Notes under the pieces: model-generated
Told to the model about the DNA's origin: nothing
Seen by the model: only the letters and a program-made list of their open reading frames with translations
Database searches by the model: none
From: Enterococcus sp. ZJ1622
Lineage (GTDB): Bacteria > Bacillota > Bacilli > Lactobacillales > Enterococcaceae
Assembly (NCBI RefSeq): GCF_011038845.1
Contig: NZ_JAAKDW010000005.1
Span: 62,001 to 126,000, forward strand
Length of the DNA: 64,000 bases
Direction: 5' to 3'
Program-made: the position numbers and the translations under genes
Shown here: positions 30,906 through 39,843 of the stretch, in pieces
Numbering within the stretch: the first letter of the stretch is position 1
Layout: each line of letters starts with the position of its first letter

Positions 30906-31886
30906 TCAGCGAGTCGAATCACGCAAGACCAGTTCTGTCTCTATAATGATTTTTCTGGCAACCGGCGTTTTTGATTCTGTCAATTGGAGAATCGTCTCCA
31001 CTGCCAGCTCGCCCATCCATTCGGTGTAGACTTTGATCGTCGAAAGAGACGGAGACACATATTTCGCTACGCTGATATCATTGAATCCGATAACAGAGAT
31101 GTCTTCAGGCACATTCATCCCTTTTTCCTGAATTGCTTTTAAAGCTCCGATCGCTAAGGCATCATTTGCGGCAAATAGGGAATCGGGTATTGTTTTTGCT
31201 GTCTGCAAAAAATCTTTCACCGCCTGATACCCTGATTCCATTGTAAAATCAGCTTCGATGATCGCTCCTTCAGTATATTTTTTATCTGACAGCACTTGCT
31301 TGAAAGCGGCCACTCTCGGATCGGCTACTTGCTGATGATCTTTCTTTGTGAATTCTTTGCCTGCAAGCATCGCGATGTTTTGTGCATGATGGCTGAGAAA
31401 ATAATCGACCACTTTTTCTACACTGGAATAAAAATCGACGATCAGCGAATCGATCCCCTGGCCGGTCCCATCTGAATCGACTAATAGAAGATTATTTTGG
31501 GAAGCTTTTAGCTCTTGAAGCTGATTCTCATCAAACTTCCCCAATGCGATCGTTCCATCTGCTGGAGTCTCGGTGATCGAATCCCACGTTTCCTTCAATA
31601 AAATGACATTTGCTTCTTCTGCTTTTTTTTCGACCCCCAAGCGGATAGCTAGATAATACAGATCTTCTAATTCTTCTGTATCATCATACCATTGGATCAA
31701 ACGCAATGTTTGTTTATTCGCATGCCCGCTTTTTCGATGTTTCGTATAGTTCAGCTGCTCTGCCGCTTCGAAAATTTTCTGCTTGGTTTTCAATCCTACA
31801 GAAATCTCCGGATCATAATTAAGCACTCTGGAGACAGTGGCAGGAGAAACACCTGCCAGCTGTGCGATATCTTTAATAGTTGCCAA
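30906..31886 (-). CDS. galR: LacI/GalR-family repressor of galactose genes
   Basis: A 326-residue repressor. The N-terminal helix-turn-helix (IKDIAQLAGVSPATVSRVLN) is followed by a periplasmic-binding-like sugar domain with the AANDALAIGALKAI and DISVIGFNDI segments. The start is TTG at 31884-31886, eight bases after GGAGAG. It is the last gene of galE-galT-galR. Direct repeats in the galE promoter are its likely operator. Confidence 0.87.
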   Translation of the reverse strand: MATIKDIAQLAGVSPATVSRVLNYDPEISVGLKTKQKIFEAAEQLNYTKHRKSGHANKQTLRLIQWYDDTEELEDLYYLAIRLGVEKKAEEANVILLKETWDSITETPADGTIALGKFDENQLQELKASQNNLLLVDSDGTGQGIDSLIVDFYSSVEKVVDYFLSHHAQNIAMLAGKEFTKKDHQQVADPRVAAFKQVLSDKKYTEGAIIEADFTMESGYQAVKDFLQTAKTIPDSLFAANDALAIGALKAIQEKGMNVPEDISVIGFNDISVAKYVSPSLSTIKVYTEWMGELAVETILQLTESKTPVARKIIIETELVLRDSTR

Positions 31887-31918
31887 CTTTGTCTCTCCCT
31901 CCTTCTCAACACCTGTCC

Positions 31919-33403
31919 CTACAAGTTTTCAGCAAATCGCAAAAAGGCTTCTTGCCCTTTTTCATCACGTTTGAATACGCCGGCATCCTCTAAGACTCGC
32001 GCAAATACATGACCGACTGCTTGCTGGACGACTTCTGTGACGTTTTCTTCTGTCAAATCGGGATGCTCTTTTTTCAATTGCTCTGCCCATGCACGATGAT
32101 ACTCAGCCATCTCATTTTCTTTGCCTAGCAGATACGATTCTACTTCGGCTAGTTCTGGTTTTAGACGAGGTGGCAAGACAGCAAGTCCCATCACTTCGAT
32201 TAGACCGATATTTTCTTTTTTGATATGCTGGATATCACGATGGGGGTGAAAAATACCATCCGGATGTTCTTCAGAAACATTATTGTCACGCAAGACCAAA
32301 TCTAATTCGAAGTAATCATCGCGCTTTCTTGCAATAGGTGTAATCGTATGATGCGGCGTGCCATCAGTAGAAAACGCCCGAATCGATACTGATTCATCTG
32401 AATACTGTCTCCACTTTTCCAATACAGTATCCGCTGCTTCGATCAGCAGTTCTTTGTCTGGCGACTGTAGCCGAATGACAGACATCGGCCATTTGACAAG
32501 ACCAGCGATTACTTGCGGATAATCAGATAGTTTGATCAGTTTTTCTATTGGTGCTTTAGCCATCGGAAATTCATGACGGCCTGCCTGATAATGATCATGT
32601 GAAAGAATCGATCCGCCAACAATCGGAAGGTCGGCATTCGATCCCACAAAATAATGTGGTAATACTTCTGTGATCCGAAGCAATCGCGCAAATGTTTCTT
32701 TCGTGATCTTCATTGGCCGATGCTGTTCTGAGAGAATGATCGAATGTTCGTTATAATAGGCATAAGGAGAATACTGGAATCCCCAGCTTTCACCGTCTAA
32801 GTTCATACGGATGATCCGATGATTGGTTCGTGCCGGATAATTCAGCCGTCCTTTGTACCCTTCGTTTTCCATGCACAACATACAGGTGGGGTAATCTACT
32901 TTGACTGCGTCTTTTTCAGCTGCAATCTGTTTTGGATCTTTTTCAGGCTTTGACAAATTGATAGTGATTTCTAGCTCTCCATATTCAGAAGCCACAGGGA
33001 ATTTGATATTTTTCGCAATGGCGCGTGTTTTGATATAGTCGTTTTGCTTGCTCAATTTGTAGAAATAATCGGTTGCTTCTTCAGGGCTTTTTGCGTAATG
33101 CTGGGCGAAAAATGCATTGACTACAGAAGGTGGCGGGGTCATAAGATCCATTAACTGTGCTTCAAACATCTCCCTTTCTGCTGCGAGGTCTGAAAGAACA
33201 CCATTTTTCTTTGCGACATCTACAAGACGATCCAGTAAAACGACAGACGATTCGTTGACTGGGCGCACTTCCGTCTGTTCCAGCGCGTCTTCACCGATCA
33301 TTCCCAGTATACGATTCTGCAAATAAAGACGATCCATCTCCATCCATCCGCCTGCTTCGATCGCAAGTGTAGCAAAATCACAAATTGTTTGACTGATTGA
33401 CAT
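31919..33403 (-). CDS. galT: UTP--hexose-1-phosphate uridylyltransferase (Firmicutes type)
   Basis: It transfers UMP between UDP-glucose and galactose-1-phosphate in the Leloir pathway. This is the ~494-residue form of lactic acid bacteria, not the short E. coli type. It starts MSISQTICDF (ATG at 33401-33403, AGGGGA site). Motifs include YPTCMLCMENEGYKGRLNYP, GGSILSHDHYQ with the nucleophilic His, and TPHHTITPIAR. It lies ten bases after galE. Confidence 0.95.
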   Translation of the reverse strand: MSISQTICDFATLAIEAGGWMEMDRLYLQNRILGMIGEDALEQTEVRPVNESSVVLLDRLVDVAKKNGVLSDLAAEREMFEAQLMDLMTPPPSVVNAFFAQHYAKSPEEATDYFYKLSKQNDYIKTRAIAKNIKFPVASEYGELEITINLSKPEKDPKQIAAEKDAVKVDYPTCMLCMENEGYKGRLNYPARTNHRIIRMNLDGESWGFQYSPYAYYNEHSIILSEQHRPMKITKETFARLLRITEVLPHYFVGSNADLPIVGGSILSHDHYQAGRHEFPMAKAPIEKLIKLSDYPQVIAGLVKWPMSVIRLQSPDKELLIEAADTVLEKWRQYSDESVSIRAFSTDGTPHHTITPIARKRDDYFELDLVLRDNNVSEEHPDGIFHPHRDIQHIKKENIGLIEVMGLAVLPPRLKPELAEVESYLLGKENEMAEYHRAWAEQLKKEHPDLTEENVTEVVQQAVGHVFARVLEDAGVFKRDEKGQEAFLRFAENL

Positions 33404-33413
33404 ACTTATTCCC

Positions 33414-34403
33414 CTATTCTTCATACCCATTTGGATGGCTGACATGCCAGTCCCAGGCAGTTTTGATAATTGCGTTGATATCTGTATATTCAGGTTCCCA
33501 GCCAAGAATCTCTCTTGCTTTTTCGCTTGATGCCACTAATCTGCTAGGGTCCCCTGCTCTTCTTGGTGCGATCTCTGCCGGGATATCTCTGCCAGTTACT
33601 TCTCTTGCTGCTTCCAGCATCTCTTTGACAGAGTATCCTTTGCTGCTGCCCAAGTTAAAGAAATCACTGTCGTTTCCTGCATTTAGATATTCCAAAGCTA
33701 AAATATGAGCGGCGATCAGATCTTCAACCTGTACGTAGTCTCGGATACATGTGCCATCTGGTGTATCATAGTCATCGCCATAGACAGCTAATGCTTTTCG
33801 CTGTCCTAGTGCCACTTGCAAGATGATTGGGACCAGATGCGTTTCCGATGTATGATCTTCACCGATCGATGCATCTGCTTTAGCCCCTGCTACATTGAAG
33901 TAGCGAAGTGCCACATAACGCATGCCATACGCCTGATCGCACCATTTCATCATTTTTTCCATCATCAGTTTGCTTTCGCCGTATGGGTTTTTCGGATTTG
34001 TCGGTGTACTTTCAGTGATAGGTGATTCTTTTGGCTCTCCATAAGTAGCGGCTGTAGATGAGAAGACGATTTTCTTCACATCGAATTCCTGCATGACTTC
34101 CAATAGGATCTGCATCCCATAGACATTGTTATTAAAATATTTCAGTGGTTTCTCCACTGATTCCCCTACTAATGAGCTTGCGGCGAAATGGATGACGCCT
34201 TCAACCGTTTCTTTTTCGAAAACAGAACGAAGGAATTCTTTATCACGAATATCTCCTTCATAAAAATGTGCTTGCGGATGAACCGCTTGTCTGTGTCCGG
34301 TCAATAAATTATCAACGACTGCCACCTCATAACCTTTATGAACAAGTTGATCTACTGCATGAGAACCGATATAACCTGCTCCTCCTAATACTAAAATCGA
34401 CAT
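33414..34403 (-). CDS. galE: UDP-glucose 4-epimerase
   Basis: A short-chain dehydrogenase/reductase that interconverts UDP-glucose and UDP-galactose. The 329 residues have [14 protein letters not shown] (NAD-binding), the [10 protein letters not shown] segment and catalytic [10 protein letters not shown] (YxxxK). AAAGGAG precedes the ATG. It starts galE-galT-galR. Galactokinase is not next to it, so galK lies elsewhere or is absent. Confidence 0.96.
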   Translation of the reverse strand: MSILVLGGAGYIGSHAVDQLVHKGYEVAVVDNLLTGHRQAVHPQAHFYEGDIRDKEFLRSVFEKETVEGVIHFAASSLVGESVEKPLKYFNNNVYGMQILLEVMQEFDVKKIVFSSTAATYGEPKESPITESTPTNPKNPYGESKLMMEKMMKWCDQAYGMRYVALRYFNVAGAKADASIGEDHTSETHLVPIILQVALGQRKALAVYGDDYDTPDGTCIRDYVQVEDLIAAHILALEYLNAGNDSDFFNLGSSKGYSVKEMLEAAREVTGRDIPAEIAPRRAGDPSRLVASSEKAREILGWEPEYTDINAIIKTAWDWHVSHPNGYEE

Positions 34404-34496
34404 ATGAACACTCCTTTACTTCTCTCATATCCCGTTTGATCGGCAGGATCTCAAGTAGATCTTTTGCTTGTTGGCTCCGAAAAAACGGTTTATTTT

Positions 34497-34538
34497 ATTT
34501 AGTAAATTTATAATAAAACATTTAGTAAACATTTTCAA
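34497..34538 (-). promoter_or_regulatory. galE promoter with paired operator repeats
   Basis: On the minus strand TTGAAA (34533-34538) and TATTAT (34510-34515) are 17 bases apart. The plus-strand ATTTAGTAAA occurs exactly twice, at 34497-34506 and 34520-34529, 23 bases apart. One copy lies in the spacer and one just after the -10 box, the layout expected for repressor operators. GalR is the natural candidate. Confidence 0.6.
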
Positions 34539-34635
34539 GGCTTTATTGCAAAGGTTTCCAAAAAAACGTAAAACTGGTCTTTTTCTCGCTTTTGCTCCAT
34601 AATAGAAATAACAAATAATAAATGAGGTGGTTTCT

Positions 34636-34803
34636 ATGAAAAAATTTGTATCTGGAATACTAGTAGGAAGCCTTGCAACGGCTGCTGCTGTTGCTGGTTT
34701 AGTTGCATCAGTGAAAAAAACTGTGATCGATCCAATCGATGAAAAAGAAGCAATGATCGAAGAAAACCGCAAAAAAGCGATGCGAAAACGCGTATCACGC
34801 TAA
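34636..34803 (+). CDS. Small DUF3042 family membrane protein
   Basis: A 55-residue protein starting MKKFVSGILVGSLAT with one N-terminal hydrophobic segment (about 6-26). It then has VIDPIDEKEAMIEENRKKAM and a basic end. This matches the DUF3042 family of lactic acid bacteria, whose function is unknown. GAGGTGG precedes the ATG at 34636. It is transcribed away from galE and ends before a strong terminator. A longer antisense frame across it is a shadow. Confidence 0.82.
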   Translation: MKKFVSGILVGSLATAAAVAGLVASVKKTVIDPIDEKEAMIEENRKKAMRKRVSR

Positions 34804-34827
34804 TTTTTTTTCTAAAAAAAGGATAAT

Positions 34828-34868
34828 AAACCCAAAAGGCCGGAAGATTCTTCTGGCCTTTTGGGTTT
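34828..34868. terminator. Perfect bidirectional terminator
   Basis: AAACCCAAAAGGCC pairs with GGCCTTTTGGGTTT around GGAAGATTCTTCT, which can pair further. It lies between the convergent DUF3042 and FAD-protein genes, 25 bases past the former and 9 before the latter stop codon. Confidence 0.85.
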
Positions 34869-34876
34869 ATGTGTAT

Positions 34877-36688
34877 TCATCCATCCGATAAGATCAATTG
34901 AGCGATCGTATCCGCTTGTCTCAAATTCCATGGATCTGTATAAGGTCTAGCTGCTGCTGCTGTCAACCAGTCAACACCTTCGACTGGGATGCCAAAACAA
35001 TAAAAATCAGTTTGGATCTCTCCTGATGAACAAACGACCCGATTTGTCCCTCGTTCGACTTCGATCGCGCCTGTGGCATACTCACCTGTCTCGTCTTTCA
35101 ACTTAAATGGACGAATCAATCTGTTTTTGCTTAAATCACGGATGACAGGATTTTCAGTCTTCAACACATCCGTCTTCGGGATCCGTGCTTCAATCAGGAA
35201 TCGGCTTTTTATCGCTTCGTTCCCATAGTGAATCACGAATTTGCCAGATTCTTTTTGAATAGCCAATGGAGGTTCGATCAGATGAAAAATCCCCGCATCG
35301 ATCAGCGCTGCCAATTCTTTCGTTCGGATAACAGGAGGTCCGATTGTCAAAAAAGCATTCAGATGTGTGAACCATCCCCATAAAATATCCTTATATTCCT
35401 GCACCGAAAAGATCCCCCATGCCATCGCTTGCCGGATCGGATCGCGCCAATCCTTTAACGCATCAAAAGCAGAAGTCAGTGCGCCTGTACAATTACCTTT
35501 TTCCGCCTCCATGATCTGATCCTCAATAAAATGACGGCTTGCTGCCGCAAAATCATGGTTAGAATCAGTGATAGGTGAACTAAGTTTCTCCCACGACCAG
35601 CGATAAGGCTTTAATCCCGGATAACGGTCCAAGCATGAAACGGTCGACTCAGCAAGAAATTCTTTTTCAAATACTGGTATATCAATCGGTAACTGGTGTT
35701 CTTCGATGATTTTTTTGTAATAAAACAATTCGACGTCTTTTTTCAGGTACTCAAAAAACAATTCCCCTGTCAGGTTTCCAGCTTCATGCCATTTTTTTAG
35801 ATTCTCTTTCGTCAGCAATTTCGGCCATGCCATTGCGCCACCCTGTTTTTGATTCCTTCCTCGAGGATAGTAGGGCAATCCGCGCCTTGAACCACTGTAG
35901 ATAACAGGTTCGTTTCCTGAGGGATGATAGACCAGTTTTCCTTCACGCTCTTCAAAACGCCCCCCTCTGCCACTTGTAAACAATCCTACATAATCAAAGA
36001 AGCTCAATCCTAAACCTCTAAGAATCACCGGTTCTTGTGCTGGGATCTGGTCAAGTGCCACATCAGCAGGATTGGCAGGCATCTGGTAAAAAAGCTGATG
36101 TTCTCTGGCATATTCTGAAAATGCTTGTTCCTCGCCAGTCGCTTCATTTTCCCAATGACCACTTGCTAAGATCAACCGATCCATCGTGTAGCTTTTCTGT
36201 ACTGTCTTCAAGCGGAAGCCATCATCCGTCTTATCGACTGCTTCGACTAAAGAATCAATTAGTGAAAGGCTTTCCCCGTACTCTTTTTGGAGTTGGGAAA
36301 AAAACCAATGTTGATAAACGCTATAAAGACAGCGAGTCGATTGCTGATCCTTTTCCAATCGTTTGATTTCGTCTAGATAAAGCTGTTTCTCTTTGCCTGC
36401 TTTTTGTTCGATATATTCCGCTGCAGGCCCCTTGCTCCATTGGTATAAATTCGGACCTGGAGCTACTACCCCTCCACTGGATAAGGTTTCATCAGTAAAA
36501 AGAGTCACTTGCTGAGAGACCGAGTTCATCAAAAGCTCTTTTGGCTGATCCAAGCGCCAGATACGTCCACCTGGCCCAACTGGATCAAAAAGAAAAAGCT
36601 GGAGTTTTTGTTTGTTTTTATTATTGCGCAAAATTCGTTCTGCGGCACTCAAACCACGAGGCCCCGCCCCAATAATCCCTATTTTCAT
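34877..36688 (-). CDS. FAD/NAD(P)-binding protein
   Basis: A 603-residue flavoprotein of the family with Pfam NAD_binding_9. It has an N-terminal dinucleotide motif (GIIGAGPRGLSAAERIL), a GPGGRIW segment, and a second Rossmann-like region around RLILASGHWENEA. Related proteins of lactic acid bacteria are of unknown function; some resemble ornithine/lysine monooxygenases. AGGAGG precedes the ATG. It overlaps the DUF488 gene by four bases, so the two are probably co-regulated. Confidence 0.75.
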   Translation of the reverse strand: MKIGIIGAGPRGLSAAERILRNNKNKQKLQLFLFDPVGPGGRIWRLDQPKELLMNSVSQQVTLFTDETLSSGGVVAPGPNLYQWSKGPAAEYIEQKAGKEKQLYLDEIKRLEKDQQSTRCLYSVYQHWFFSQLQKEYGESLSLIDSLVEAVDKTDDGFRLKTVQKSYTMDRLILASGHWENEATGEEQAFSEYAREHQLFYQMPANPADVALDQIPAQEPVILRGLGLSFFDYVGLFTSGRGGRFEEREGKLVYHPSGNEPVIYSGSRRGLPYYPRGRNQKQGGAMAWPKLLTKENLKKWHEAGNLTGELFFEYLKKDVELFYYKKIIEEHQLPIDIPVFEKEFLAESTVSCLDRYPGLKPYRWSWEKLSSPITDSNHDFAAASRHFIEDQIMEAEKGNCTGALTSAFDALKDWRDPIRQAMAWGIFSVQEYKDILWGWFTHLNAFLTIGPPVIRTKELAALIDAGIFHLIEPPLAIQKESGKFVIHYGNEAIKSRFLIEARIPKTDVLKTENPVIRDLSKNRLIRPFKLKDETGEYATGAIEVERGTNRVVCSSGEIQTDFYCFGIPVEGVDWLTAAAARPYTDPWNLRQADTIAQLILSDG

Positions 36689-37050
36689 CTCTCAGCCTCC
36701 TGTTCCACGTAGGATTTCAGTACGACTGCCTGATTCTGTTTTTCATTTCTTGCACCATATACAAAGGTCAAAACTGGGTGTTTTTTGTATAGACTGATCA
36801 ATTGACGGACTGCCGCTTTCTTTTCTTCCTCTTCTGCAAGTTCCTGTTGATACTTCTTGGCGAATAAAACAAATCGATCCGGCACATGCCCGAATTCTTT
36901 TCGCAAAGCTGGACTTGGTGCAGCTTCCTTCAGCCACAGATCGAGATGTGCTTGTTCTTTCGTTATCCCTCTCGGCCATATCCTATCGACCAATATCCGA
37001 AATCCATCTTGTGGTTCTGGTTCTAAATAGACACGTTTCAACTTAATCAA
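36685..37050 (-). CDS. DUF488 family protein
   Basis: A 121-residue protein with the DUF488 pattern: VYLEPEPQDGFRILVDRIWPRG at the N-terminus (the LVDRxWPRG motif) and LTFVYGARNEKQNQAVVL. Family function is unproven. It starts with TTG at 37048-37050, after GAAGGG. It is coupled to the FAD protein. Confidence 0.85.
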   Translation of the reverse strand: MIKLKRVYLEPEPQDGFRILVDRIWPRGITKEQAHLDLWLKEAAPSPALRKEFGHVPDRFVLFAKKYQQELAEEEEKKAAVRQLISLYKKHPVLTFVYGARNEKQNQAVVLKSYVEQEAER

Positions 37051-37125
37051 TCGTATCCCTTCTTTCTTTTCCTATACGCAAATAATAGCACAAAAGGTCG
37101 AAAAACATTAAAAATCATTCTAGCA

Positions 37126-37420
37126 AGAGGTTGTGAAAAAGCTGCCCTGCATCAAGCAGTAAGAACAAGCAGACAAAAACAGCTCTTCATGTTTTTCGTC
37201 TGTTTGGACTTAGTGCCGTAGATGCAAGCTTTTGAACACCGTGTATGAGGTTGTGAAAGTAGCGCTTTGACCTGAGCATTAGAGAAGAAAAATGGGAAAT
37301 AGCTCTCCATATTTTGCATTTTTCTGAACTAATGCCGAAGGTCAGCTACATGAACACCGTTTATCAGAGGTTGTGACAGCGCCGCTCATCTCTGAGGGAG
37401 AAGTAGGTACGTTGCATCTA
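37126..37420. repeat. Tandem hairpin repeats, two full units and one partial unit
   Basis: Units begin AGAGGTTGTGA (or GAGGTTGTGA) and end GAACACCGT(G/T)TAT. Unit A is 37126-37246, unit B 37247-37365, and a truncated third begins at 37366. Interiors differ in sequence but each is self-complementary: unit A pairs AAAAGCTG...CTGCATC with GATGCAAGCTTTT, and unit B GTAGC...TTGACCT...GCATTAG with CTAATGC...AGGTCAGCTAC. The same unit ends occur at 45115-45359 in the opposite orientation. No open frame or transposase is present. Together they fill most of the 37051-37517 gap. Confidence 0.8.
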
Positions 37421-37423
37421 TCG

Positions 37424-37463
37424 AAAAAAGAGGATATGACAACAATCTTGTCATATCCCCTTC
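37424..37463 (-). terminator. Terminator after the rhodanese-like gene
   Basis: GGATATGACAA pairs with TTGTCATATCC around a five-base loop; on the minus strand T-rich sequence follows. It ends the 5-FCL-rhomboid-yqgQ-glcK-rhodanese cluster. Confidence 0.8.
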
Positions 37464-37517
37464 TAAAAGCTATTTGTTTGACGCAAAATACTGCTCGTCA
37501 CAGCTTCTGCACTCTGA

Positions 37518-37913
37518 TTAGACTTTTTTACTTTTGACTTTACCTGTCCAGCCATCATATCCGCCTTTTAGCAGATAGATATCTGTATAACCAGCTTTAC
37601 GCAATTTATTCGCTGTACGGATGCTCAAGCTTTTCTTTTGATCATAAATATAAACAGGCTGGTCTTTACGAATCGATCCTAGCGATTCTTTCAGCACAGT
37701 ATAAGGGATGTTTCTTGCTCCTAGAATATGACCAGCATCGAAAATATCTTTTTCTCGAACATCGATGACTTGTGCTTTTCGCATCCCTTCACGAAACTCT
37801 TCTTCAGTCAGCATCGTTGCTGACCGTTTTGCCATAACACGCAAATAAACTTCCCAGAAAACGATCGCTAGAACGATCAAAAGCAAAATGATGTTAATCA
37901 CCCACAAAACCAT
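37518..37913 (-). CDS. Membrane-anchored rhodanese-like protein without catalytic cysteine
   Basis: A 131-residue protein with one N-terminal membrane segment (about 4-26) and a rhodanese fold (VIDVREKDIFDAGHILGARNIPY). At the place of the usual active-site Cys loop it reads VYIYDQKKSLSIRTANKL, so the nucleophile is missing and sulphur transfer is unlikely. It may bind a phosphate or a partner protein. GGAGG precedes the ATG. It is near glcK, yqgQ and the rhomboid, as in Bacillus and enterococci. Confidence 0.85.
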   Translation of the reverse strand: MVLWVINIILLLIVLAIVFWEVYLRVMAKRSATMLTEEEFREGMRKAQVIDVREKDIFDAGHILGARNIPYTVLKESLGSIRKDQPVYIYDQKKSLSIRTANKLRKAGYTDIYLLKGGYDGWTGKVKSKKV

Positions 37914-37930
37914 GTAATGCCTCCACTTTA

Positions 37931-38893
37931 TTAAGCAAATTTCAAGGCTAATGAAGCAGCACCGATAACTCCAGCTTCATTTCCAAGTTCTGCTAATTTG
38001 ATTTTTGTTGATTCTCTTACTTGAGGGAATGTGAATTGACGGAAATAGTTTTCCACACGACTGCGTAAAAATTCTCCAGCTGCTGATACACCGCCGCCCA
38101 ATACGATGCTTGAAGGGTTCAATGTATTTCCTAAGTTTCCGCAAGCAAGACCAAGATAGAAGCAGACACGGTCCACAACCATCAACGCAAATTGGTCGCC
38201 TTCTTCTGCCATTTCGAAAATATCCTTACTTGTCACTTCTTCCCCATTGTCAAGCATTGCTTTCAATTTCGAGTCACCTGCATACTCTTCTGCCAAATAA
38301 CGGCCCAGACGCACAACCCCTGTAGCACTTGATACAGTTTCCAAGCATCCGCGTTTTCCGCAAGTACATTCAAACCCTTCAGGATCAACTGTGATATGGC
38401 CAATTTCACCACCAGCTCCGGCAACCCCGTGGATCAGATTCCCACCTGCAACGATTCCGCCGCCAACACCAGTTCCTAAAGTAACGAAGACCACATCCGG
38501 ATCATTTTCACCGGCGCCTTTCCAGCGTTCGCCTAGCGCAGCTACATTCGCATCGTTATCGATAGCGAATTTGATGCCTGTTCCAGCTTCGATTTGTTTT
38601 TTGACGTATTGAACTTCTGCCCAATTCAAATTGTAAGCTCCGATAACTGTACCGGCTTCGCTGTCGACACTTCCAGGTGTCCCCATGCCGATTCCGATAA
38701 AGTCTTCTGCTTTCATGTTATATAAGTTCATACGATGGTTGATTGATTCAATGATCTCAGGGACGATGTGCATGCCATCATCCAAAATATTGGTATCGAT
38801 ACTCCATTTTTGTTGAATCTCTCCCTCTGGTGTCAAAATTGCAAATTTTGCTGTTGTACCACCTAAATCAATCCCAATAATCTTTTTGTCCAT
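37931..38893 (-). CDS. glcK: Glucokinase (ROK family)
   Basis: It phosphorylates glucose with ATP. The 320-residue ROK protein has GIDLGGTTAKFAIL at the N-terminus, the sugar-binding DNDANVAALGE segment, GAGGEIGHI and the zinc-binding CTCGKRGCLE. Its start overlaps the yqgQ stop (TAATG), with AAAGGA. The neighbour set glcK-yqgQ-rhomboid matches the B. subtilis yqg region. Confidence 0.93.
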   Translation of the reverse strand: MDKKIIGIDLGGTTAKFAILTPEGEIQQKWSIDTNILDDGMHIVPEIIESINHRMNLYNMKAEDFIGIGMGTPGSVDSEAGTVIGAYNLNWAEVQYVKKQIEAGTGIKFAIDNDANVAALGERWKGAGENDPDVVFVTLGTGVGGGIVAGGNLIHGVAGAGGEIGHITVDPEGFECTCGKRGCLETVSSATGVVRLGRYLAEEYAGDSKLKAMLDNGEEVTSKDIFEMAEEGDQFALMVVDRVCFYLGLACGNLGNTLNPSSIVLGGGVSAAGEFLRSRVENYFRQFTFPQVRESTKIKLAELGNEAGVIGAASLALKFA

Positions 38894-39105
38894 TACAAGT
38901 TTCCTTTCTTTCGGCTTTCTTCAATTCGGTGCTCTCTTTTTAAGATACGCCACGCAGTCATGTATGTATCGTGGTCGATCAAACGGTTGTCATAAAGATT
39001 CCGTAGCTCGATCGTCATCAACTCAATGTCATAGATGCGTGCACCCACATAGATAAAGATGCCAAATTTTTTGAACAGCTGCTGTACATCATACAAGCTC
39101 TCCAT
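38893..39105 (-). CDS. yqgQ: YqgQ family protein (DUF910)
   Basis: A 70-residue cytoplasmic protein beginning MESLYDVQQLFKKFG. It belongs to the small DUF910/YqgQ family, whose function is unknown. AAGGAA precedes the ATG and the stop overlaps the glcK start. The small size and fixed position by glcK are typical. Confidence 0.88.
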   Translation of the reverse strand: MESLYDVQQLFKKFGIFIYVGARIYDIELMTIELRNLYDNRLIDHDTYMTAWRILKREHRIEESRKKGNL

Positions 39106-39125
39106 CTCTAAGCACTTCCTTCACA

Positions 39126-39821
39126 TTATACAAGTAAACCGTATTTTTTTAAACCCAATAAAACACATATTATAAAAAGAAATACAAAAACTAACGTAGA
39201 AAGTATCCGCTGGTGAACGGAATAATCGGCATTTCTCCGAGGCAATCCTAAAATATTCCCCAGAACAAGTCCGCCTACGATCCCGCCTACGTGTCCCCAG
39301 ACATCGACGGAAGTATCCATTAGACCAAAAATAAACGTCATGGCAATAAACAGCAAGAAGTGACGGACCATCTGCTGAAGCGCAGGATCATTTTTATAAT
39401 GAAATCCTAGAATAAACAGCGCACCGAACAAACCGAAAAGCGACGTACTTGCCCCACCTGATAAGATACCTGTGTTATTGAAGGCGAAACTGGCCACATT
39501 CCCCATGATGCCGCTAAGCAGATAAATCAGGAAAAACCGCCAGTGTCCATAAATAGCTTCAAGCTGTATCCCCATAAAATAAAGAATCAATGAATTCATG
39601 ACAAAATGCATCAATCCAAAATGAATAAAGATCGGCGTAATCAACCGCCACCATTCATTCATATAAACCAGATACGGGCCGTACATCCCCGCAGAAGCCG
39701 GAATATTCAAATTGGGAAACAATTCCATCGCTGCAAAGACAACTGTCTGGATGCCCAAGAAAATATAGGTCCAAATCGGTTTGTTCAGCCATTCTCGAAA
39801 ATTCATTTGTTGATCGTTCAT
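39126..39821 (-). CDS. Rhomboid family intramembrane serine protease
   Basis: It cleaves membrane proteins within or near the bilayer. The 231 residues have six or seven membrane segments. The catalytic Ser is in GGASTSLFGLFGA and the His in VWGHVGGIVGG. The N-terminus keeps the WRLITPIFIHFGLMHFVMNS loop typical of rhomboids. AGGAGG precedes the ATG. Substrate unknown; the B. subtilis neighbour is YqgP/GluP. Confidence 0.92.
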   Translation of the reverse strand: MNDQQMNFREWLNKPIWTYIFLGIQTVVFAAMELFPNLNIPASAGMYGPYLVYMNEWWRLITPIFIHFGLMHFVMNSLILYFMGIQLEAIYGHWRFFLIYLLSGIMGNVASFAFNNTGILSGGASTSLFGLFGALFILGFHYKNDPALQQMVRHFLLFIAMTFIFGLMDTSVDVWGHVGGIVGGLVLGNILGLPRRNADYSVHQRILSTLVFVFLFIICVLLGLKKYGLLV

Positions 39822-39843
39822 GAAATCCTCCTACTATACTGTT

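Noticed and set aside
34425-34772. 115-residue minus-strand frame between galE and the FAD gene
   Set aside because: It is antisense to the DUF3042 gene, which has a ribosome site and a recognisable family pattern, and it crosses the galE promoter.
37126-37420. CRISPR array
   Set aside because: Units are about 120 bases with only short shared ends and folded interiors, with no regular 25-40 base repeats and spacers, and no cas gene nearby.
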